Origin: Phycisphaerales bacterium
GTDB taxonomy: Bacteria > Planctomycetota > Phycisphaerae > UBA1845
Length of the DNA stretch: 29,864 nucleotides
Assembly (NCBI GenBank): GCA_020639115.1
Contig: JACKHG010000027.1
Location: forward strand, 1 to 29,864
Direction of reading: 5' to 3'
The notes below the pieces were generated by a model, which saw nothing but the letters and a program-made list of their open reading frames with translations, did not search any database and was not told where the DNA came from. Shown here one piece after another: positions 25,127 to 29,864 of the stretch. Made by a program: the position numbers and the translations under genes. How positions within the stretch are numbered: position 1 is the stretch's first letter; every line of letters begins with the position of its first letter.

Positions 25127-27047
25127 AACCAACCTGCTGCTCTGGCTGCAACTGCTGATCCTGCTGCTGGCCGCCCTGGCCCTGGGCAAACCCGTGCTCG
25201 ACGCCAAGGAGGCGGAGAAGGACACGCTCATCCTGCTCGTCGACCAGTCGGCGTCGATGGGCGTCACCGAGGCGGACGGCCGCACGCGCCTCAAGATCGC
25301 CCAGGACGAGGCCCGCACGGAGATCGAGAATCTGGCAGCCGGCGCCCGGGCCATGGTCATTGCGTTCTGCGATCGGGCCACCGTGGCCAGCTCGTTCGAG
25401 ACCGACAAGAAGCTGCTCGAACGCCGCGTCGACGAGATCCCGCCGACCCAGAGCGTGACCACGCTGTCCGAGGCGGTGACCCTGGCTGAGGCGTACATGC
25501 AGAACCAGGTGATTGCCGGCGACACGCCCAACGCCGATCCGACATTCACGTCGCCGACCACCGCGGCCCGCGTCGTCCTGCTCACCGACGGCAACATCTC
25601 CGACGCCGCGCAGCTCACGGTGAAGCGGCTGCCCACGGACAACATGCAGGTCGTCAGCATCGGCGAGCGGTCGGACAACGTCGCGATCCTGTCGATGGAT
25701 GCGCGGCGGAACTACGAGCGGCCGGCGATGCTCGAAGTCTTCGCGATGGTCCGCAACTTCGGGTCGCAGTCGGTATCGCTCGACGCGAACCTGTACATCA
25801 ACGACGAGAACGTGGACGTGCAGACGATGGTGCTGGCCCCGGGGCGGCGTCCCAACGAGGAGGGGCTGGCGGACACCGGCACGAACGGCGAGGCCTCCGG
25901 GGTCGCGCCGTCCGAGGCCAGCCGCGCCGGCAACCTGCTGACGATGGGGCCGCCGCCGGGCAGCGTCGCGTCGGTCGCGTTCGACGAGATCGAGTACGAG
26001 GGCGGCGGCGTGGTCGAGGTGCGGCTGAAGGTGGACGACGCCCTGCCCGCGGACAACAACGCGTGGACGATCGTCGAGCCGCCGCGCAGCGTTTCGGTGC
26101 TGCTGGTGGCGACCGGCGACGTGTTTCTGGAGCGGGCGCTCGACGCGCTGTCCATCGATCTGCAGCGGATGTCGCCCGCGCAGTACGAAGCGGCTGCCGA
26201 GGACGAGCTGACCGAAGCGGGGCGGTCGAAGTGGGACGTGGTGATCTTCGAGAACCACGCGACGAAGCGGCTTCCGCCGGGCAGCTACATCTTTTTCGGC
26301 GGCATTCCGCAGATTGACGGCGTGGGGATGGACGCCGTCATCAAGAACGAGATCCTCTTCAACTGGGACGAATCACATCCGATCCTGCGTTACGTCGACG
26401 TGAGCAATGTGCAGGTGTACCAGTGGCGCAAGCTCACCGTGCCGAGCGACGCCACCCGCCTGATCGAGGGCGAGACCTCGCCGGTGCTCGTGTACCTCAC
26501 CCGCGACGGCCGGCAGTACCTCATCAGCGCGGCACCGATCATCGCGATCGACGACCTCACCGGCGAGCCGATGCTCAACACCGACTGGGTGATCAAGCCG
26601 CATTTTCCGGTGTTTCTGTCGAACGCGATCCAGTTCCTCGCGGGCAGCCTGTCGCCCACGGGGGAGCGCAGCGTTCAGCCGGGCGAGCCGCTGGAATTCC
26701 CGGTGCTGGCCGGCACGGACGAGATCTTCGTGCAGCGCCCCGACGGAGAGACCGACAAGGTGGCGACTGCAGGTTTTACCAACGTCAACTATGCGCGCAC
26801 GCGGCACGTCGGGGTCTACCGGGCCCGTCCGGGTATCGAAGGGCAGGACAAGTTCGCGGTCAATCTCTTCAACGCGGCGGAGAGCGACGTCGCTCCGCGC
26901 AAGTCGCTCACCCTGGCCGGCAAGCATCTCGCCGCCACCGACGACGTCCACCGGGTCAACAAGCCGCTCTGGCCCTGGCTGCTGCTGGGGCTGCTCGCGG
27001 TTCTGGCCCTCGAGTGGGCGATCTACAGCAAGCGCGTGTTCGTCTGA
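25086..27047 (+). CDS. BatA/VWA-domain membrane protein (5' end frameshifted)
   Basis: The open frame encodes 653 residues, but its first 15 are out-of-frame; genuine sequence begins at 'NLLLWLQLLILLLAALALGK', the first membrane helix. A von Willebrand A domain follows with the MIDAS motif DQSAS (residues 53-57) and 'VVLLTDGN' near 163-170. A long extracytoplasmic region with predicted beta-rich character comes next, and a C-terminal membrane helix ('WPWLLLGLLAVLALEWAI') near 630-648. Proteins of this layout work with MoxR and DUF58 proteins in envelope-related processes (the Bat-type loci, linked to aerotolerance in Bacteroides). The true start is probably ATG 24958. Whether the product is made depends on whether the upstream indels are real. 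Confidence 0.82.
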   Translation: MRTCRSTRRSSGFATNLLLWLQLLILLLAALALGKPVLDAKEAEKDTLILLVDQSASMGVTEADGRTRLKIAQDEARTEIENLAAGARAMVIAFCDRATVASSFETDKKLLERRVDEIPPTQSVTTLSEAVTLAEAYMQNQVIAGDTPNADPTFTSPTTAARVVLLTDGNISDAAQLTVKRLPTDNMQVVSIGERSDNVAILSMDARRNYERPAMLEVFAMVRNFGSQSVSLDANLYINDENVDVQTMVLAPGRRPNEEGLADTGTNGEASGVAPSEASRAGNLLTMGPPPGSVASVAFDEIEYEGGGVVEVRLKVDDALPADNNAWTIVEPPRSVSVLLVATGDVFLERALDALSIDLQRMSPAQYEAAAEDELTEAGRSKWDVVIFENHATKRLPPGSYIFFGGIPQIDGVGMDAVIKNEILFNWDESHPILRYVDVSNVQVYQWRKLTVPSDATRLIEGETSPVLVYLTRDGRQYLISAAPIIAIDDLTGEPMLNTDWVIKPHFPVFLSNAIQFLAGSLSPTGERSVQPGEPLEFPVLAGTDEIFVQRPDGETDKVATAGFTNVNYARTRHVGVYRARPGIEGQDKFAVNLFNAAESDVAPRKSLTLAGKHLAATDDVHRVNKPLWPWLLLGLLAVLALEWAIYSKRVFV

Positions 27048-27060
27048 CGCGCCCGCGGGC

Positions 27061-27092
27061 GAGCCGCGTGGCACGCGCTCAGCTCCGTTTTG
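27061..27092 (+). terminator. Possible terminator after the VWA gene
   Basis: GAGC-c-GCGT (27061-27069) and ACGCGCTC (27073-27080) form an 8-bp stem with one bulge and a GGC loop, followed at a short distance by CGTTTTG. The T-run is short. Confidence 0.35.
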
Positions 27093-27130
27093 CTCTCCAC
27101 TACCCGGAGGGATTCGTCTGGAATATGATT

Positions 27131-27158
27131 TTGGCAGGCCCCACGTCGCGCTTACAAT
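27131..27158 (+). promoter_or_regulatory. Promoter for the DUF433/DUF5615 pair
   Basis: TTGGCA (27131-27136) and TACAAT (27153-27158) are 16 bases apart; each matches five of six consensus bases. It is the best promoter-like pair I found here. Transcription would begin near 27165, leaving a leader of about 48 bases. Confidence 0.55.
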
Positions 27159-27212
27159 AGGCTGATCGAGTGTGGGTGGTCCGTACGACGTGCTACCCAG
27201 CAGGGTGAGATC

Positions 27213-27467
27213 ATGGCAGCACATGAGGAATTGCTCAAGCGGATCACTGTGGATCCCAAGGTGTGCTTTGGGAAACCGTGTATCCGCGGAACGCGCATCT
27301 GGGTTGCGCTGATTGTGGACAACCTGGCAGCCGGGGTCGGTGAGGCGGAGCTGATCGAGGCCTATCCTCAATTGGTGCCCGAAGATATTCGCGCAGCGCT
27401 GGCCTACGCAGCCGAGATGACCCGCGAGCACGTCATCCCCCTCTCCGTCGAGGTCGCGCCGCCTTGA
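27213..27467 (+). CDS. DUF433 (VapB-like) antitoxin
   Basis: The 84-residue protein carries the DUF433 core 'GKPCIRGTRIWVALIVDNLA' (about residues 20-40) and a helix-turn-helix-like 'EAELIEAYPQLVPEDIRAAL'. DUF433 proteins are small DNA-binding antitoxins usually paired with PIN-like toxins. Its stop overlaps the start of the next gene by four bases (TTGA), so the two are translationally coupled. By analogy with other modules it should neutralise the toxin and repress the promoter at 27131-27158; no operator is proven. AGGGTGAG lies about seven bases before the ATG as a likely ribosome-binding site. Confidence 0.85.
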   Translation: MAAHEELLKRITVDPKVCFGKPCIRGTRIWVALIVDNLAAGVGEAELIEAYPQLVPEDIRAALAYAAEMTREHVIPLSVEVAPP

Positions 27468-27838
27468 AGCTCAAGCTCGATGAGAACATGGATCGTCGAC
27501 TGGTGCCGATGCTGCAGGCGTCGGGACTCGACGTCGATACCGTGCACGCCGAGGCGCTGTCGGGCGTGGATGATCAGACCCTATACGAGACGTGTATCGC
27601 GAGCCAGCGCGTGCTGGTCACGCTGGACCTTGACTTCTCCAACCCGCTCCGCTTCCCACCGGATGTGACGGTCGGCATCATCGTCATACGGCCGCTCCGG
27701 CCCGTTCTTTCCGCAATACGCGCCGCGCTCGTCAGTGTGCTGCCGCAATTGCAGGCGCAGGCGCTTCGGGGGCGGCTGTGGATCGTCGAGCCCGGCCGTC
27801 TGCGCGTTTACGACCCGAGTCGCAGCGACGATGTCTGA
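27464..27838 (+). CDS. DUF5615 PIN-like toxin (putative ribonuclease)
   Basis: The 124-residue protein has the DUF5615 PIN-like fold signature: 'KLDENMDRRLVPML' with Asp6/Glu7, 'GVDDQTLYETC' with Asp36/37, and 'VLVTLDLDFSNP' with Asp55 and Asp57. These acidic residues form the metal site of the nuclease in the PIN-like superfamily. It likely cleaves RNA when free of its antitoxin; the target is unknown. It starts with TTG within the stop codon overlap of the DUF433 gene, an arrangement that keeps toxin output coupled to antitoxin translation. All key acidic residues are present, so it appears intact. Confidence 0.83.
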   Translation: MKLKLDENMDRRLVPMLQASGLDVDTVHAEALSGVDDQTLYETCIASQRVLVTLDLDFSNPLRFPPDVTVGIIVIRPLRPVLSAIRAALVSVLPQLQAQALRGRLWIVEPGRLRVYDPSRSDDV

Positions 27839-27874
27839 AACGACGGGAGCGCATGCTCCATCAGGCGTGGCTCA

Positions 27875-28737
27875 TCACGGGGCGCGCGACTCGGACGACT
27901 GCCAGAGCCTGGCAAATGCACTCTGGCTTCGCTGAATCGTCTCGGCGAATCCCGCCCGCCACAGCGAGTCCGGCAATTCCTTGTCCGAGAGGATTTCCAG
28001 CTCCCAGGGGCCGGTGTAGCCCGCGCGGCGGATCGCGGCGACAAGGCCGGGCAGGTCGAGCTTGCCCTCCCCGGGAATGACGCGATCGTCGGTGGTGCGC
28101 GGGCCGCCGTGCGGCCAGTCGCTGAGCTGCGCGAGGAAGATGCGCTCGCCGAGGTGCTCCAGGCGCGCCGCGATGTCGACTTCGTGCCAGAGGTGCCACA
28201 CGTCGGCGACGAGTCCGAAGTTGCCGCGGTTCACGTCATCGACGAGCTGCGCCGCCTCGCGCAGCGTGCAGATGAACGTGTCGATATTCATCAGCACCGG
28301 ATGCAGCATTTCGAAAGCGATGCACGTGGGCGCGAGGCGGCGTAGTCGGCCAGGTCGCGATAGGCTGCGACCGCGTGGCGGTAGGCCTCCCAGTAGTTGT
28401 TCTGCGGGGCGCGGCCGGTGATGGTCACCAAGAAGTTTGCGTCGAAACCGTATGCTGAAGCGATCGATGGACTCGCACGGTCCAGGCTGGCGTGCCGGAC
28501 TCTCCGGTTGCAGGCGCCATCCGCTCCGGAAAAAGCCTTATGGACCGGCCGGAACACTGGTCACGCGCAGCCCGCTGCCCAGCAGGCGATCGAACTGGTC
28601 GTGGCGTTCCTTCGCGTCGTCGCTGAGCTGCGTTCGCACACTTCGGATCCCGCTGACCCGCAGCTTCGTGAAGAGGTCGATGTCCGCGTCGAACGACTGC
28701 GGCAGCGTCGTGAATTGACTGATCGCCAGTCGCGCAT
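27875..28737 (-). pseudogene. Sugar phosphate isomerase/epimerase (xylose isomerase-like), frameshifted
   Basis: The last 140 or so residues, in one frame (28309-27875), are a clear TIM-barrel isomerase end: 'MLHPVLMNIDTF', 'NFGLVADVWHLWHE', 'IFLAQLSDWPHG', 'GYTGPWELEILSD'. The part before it (NFLVTITGRAPQNNYWEAYR, with DLADYAA) lies in another frame, joined by a one-base loss near 28340 in a C-rich run. Further upstream the N-terminus (LAISQFTTLPQSFDADIDLF, FTKLRVSGIRSVRTQLSDDA) is readable in yet another frame just after an ATG at 28737. That frame stops at TAA after SVPAGP. At least three to four indels are needed for a full protein. It follows the intact lyxose isomerase-like gene on the same strand, so it was probably part of a sugar catabolic operon. 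Confidence 0.75.
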
Positions 28738-28767
28738 GCGGCTACTCCGCGACCCTGCTCTTGCGGG

Positions 28768-29442
28768 TCAGTAGTCGCTCACGAGCAGGTGCCGGGGCGC
28801 CTCGTCCTCCTCGATGTCCGGGAAGCGGGCGACGTCGTCGAGAAACCGGTTGTCCTGCTCATCATCGTTGACGCTGCTGACCTCGCCCGCGAGCACCTTG
28901 CCGGTGCCCTTCGCGGCCCAGAATTCGTGGTAGGTCCGCGGCCGAAACGTCACGGACTCGCCGGGATCCAGCGCGATCTCCGCACCGGGCGGGCAGTCGA
29001 TCACCGCGCCGTCCTTGAGCAGCTCGAAATGCTCGTCGCTGCGTTTCTCGTCTTCGGTCGCCTTCCACACCTTGCACACGAGCCGCCCGCCGCCGCGGTT
29101 GATGATGTCCTCGGTCTTGCGATGGTGGAAATGCGTCGGCGTGACCTGCTGCTCGTCGACCAGCATGATCTTCTCGCAGAAGGACTTCTGGTCCGGGCGG
29201 TCGGAGCCGTCGGGGTAACCGTTACGCATGGTCAGCAGCACGAGACCCTTGTGCCGGAAATCCCCGCTGCCGTAGTCGGTGACGTCCCACCCGCACTTCG
29301 TCCGGCGGATGTGGTCATAGTGCGCGTCCTTCGGCTTCCAGTCCTCCGGGCTCCAGCCGGCAAACGGCGGCAGTTTGAAGCCTTCCCGGTCCGCGACTTC
29401 GATGAGTTCGTCGATCACGCGATTGATCTGTGAGCGCTTCAT
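28768..29442 (-). CDS. D-lyxose/D-mannose ketol-isomerase-like cupin enzyme
   Basis: The 224-residue protein matches the D-lyxose isomerase family (EC 5.3.1.15; YdaE-like). The cupin metal site is present: His104, His106 and Glu111 in 'THFHHRKTEDIINRGGG', and His172 in 'FRPRTYHEFW'. These bind Mn2+ or a similar ion for the aldose-ketose isomerisation. 'FAGWSPEDWK' near residue 27 is typical of the N-terminus. GAGGAG lies eight bases before the ATG. It acts in the cytoplasm on free sugars such as D-lyxose/D-xylulose and D-mannose/D-fructose. Substrate choice cannot be read from sequence. The gene is intact while its downstream neighbour is broken. TATAGT (29503-29498, minus strand) is a weak -10 candidate. 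Confidence 0.85.
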   Translation of the reverse strand: MKRSQINRVIDELIEVADREGFKLPPFAGWSPEDWKPKDAHYDHIRRTKCGWDVTDYGSGDFRHKGLVLLTMRNGYPDGSDRPDQKSFCEKIMLVDEQQVTPTHFHHRKTEDIINRGGGRLVCKVWKATEDEKRSDEHFELLKDGAVIDCPPGAEIALDPGESVTFRPRTYHEFWAAKGTGKVLAGEVSSVNDDEQDNRFLDDVARFPDIEEDEAPRHLLVSDY

Positions 29443-29669
29443 GAGTGATGCTCCTCAGGCAAGATTTCGAGCGGTACACCTGGCGTGGGATTTCACACTA
29501 TAAGGTGGGCGACGCCGCTGAAGAGCGGGTGAATTCAGCGTGACGGCGCGTTCAGGCCGGAGCAGGAGTCAGCGGCCTTGAAGCCCTGTCATCATGATTT
29601 CACGATCGTCTCATCGCGACGCTGCAGAATGCACTGGACGCGTTGATGCACGAAACCGGACGGCAGCCC

Positions 29670-29864
29670 ATGAGCAAACCCAGTCGCAAATCCGTGATCG
29701 GGGCCCTGCTGGAGCACTATGGCCGGACCTACAGCGAGGAACTCAAGCTGGGGGTCGAAAGAAACACGCCATCCGGGCTCTTTCAGTTGCTCTGCTTCTC
29801 CATGCTGGCGAGCACGCGCATCAGCCACGATCTTGCCGCGCGTGCGATGACCGCGCTGCGCTGG
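29670..29864 (+). CDS. HhH-GPD-like DNA glycosylase/endonuclease III-like protein (partial)
   Basis: Only the first 65 residues fit in the window; the frame is open at the right edge. The sequence ('LLEHYGRTYSEEL', 'TPSGLFQLLCFSMLASTRIS', 'HDLAARAMTALRW') resembles the N-terminus of endonuclease III-like helix-hairpin-helix proteins that act in base excision repair. The catalytic region would lie outside the window, so the function is tentative. The start is ATG 29670, or the in-frame ATG 29646; family members I remember begin close to the MSKPSRKS version. It is divergent from the lyxose isomerase gene. The 227-base gap between them shows nothing else clear. Confidence 0.5.
   Translation, partial: MSKPSRKSVIGALLEHYGRTYSEELKLGVERNTPSGLFQLLCFSMLASTRISHDLAARAMTALRW

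Noticed and set aside
24650..25678. Minus-strand open frame of 342 residues over the array and VWA gene
   Set aside because: It covers repeat sequence and the antisense of the VWA domain; Ser/Arg-rich with no recognisable fold.
29592..29828. Minus-strand frame near the right edge
   Set aside because: It is antisense to the plus-strand frame that resembles the start of a HhH-GPD-like protein.

Overview
The window is GC-rich bacterial DNA that looks like a member of the Planctomycetota, probably Phycisphaerae-like. No rRNA or marker gene is present, so this is inferred from gene content. The signs are: PEP-CTERM sorted proteins, a secreted protein ending in a dockerin-like Asp-rich domain, pseudopilin-like proteins starting FTLVELLVV, a giant Cys-rich DUF11-like repeat protein with a 'GLFCNGVETC' motif, and palindromic intergenic repeats of a kind I remember from this phylum. 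I see no rRNA, tRNA, CRISPR array, transposase or replication origin.

Region 1 (2-12477) is one giant secreted or surface protein gene, open at the left edge and read as two overlapping frames because of two small indels near 4058-4093. Its core is six copies of a three-domain super-repeat of about 505 residues plus one extra first domain, followed by a unique C-terminal region. A strong hairpin closes it. Region 2 (12793-15435) has a PEP-CTERM protein facing a minus-strand ECF sigma factor and its zinc-finger anti-sigma factor. The gene-free stretch after that (15436-16048) holds a candidate structured RNA ending in a textbook intrinsic terminator. Region 3 (16049-17137) encodes two small membrane proteins, one of the DUF4405 family.

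Region 4 (17373-21073) is a cell-surface/secretion cluster: a second PEP-CTERM protein, a dockerin-tailed secreted protein and two pseudopilin-like proteins. No exosortase or secretion machinery is present. Region 5 (21247-27047) is the remnant of a MoxR / DUF58 / BatA-type VWA operon. MoxR is intact. DUF58 has a scrambled 3' end and the VWA gene a scrambled 5' end. Between them lie an inverted pair of three-palindrome elements and a decayed tandem array with a period near 490 bp, carrying REP-like elements.

Region 6 (27213-27838) is a DUF433/DUF5615 toxin-antitoxin-like pair with a good promoter. Region 7 (27875-29442, minus strand) has an intact D-lyxose isomerase-like cupin enzyme and a frameshifted sugar phosphate isomerase/epimerase. 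A HhH-GPD-like DNA glycosylase gene may begin at the right edge. A theme of the window is clusters of one- or two-base indels (about 4.06-4.09 kb, 23.32-23.36 kb, 24.99-25.13 kb, 28.3-28.7 kb). These are either true gene decay, partly tied to repeats, or local consensus errors. The sequence alone cannot separate the two.
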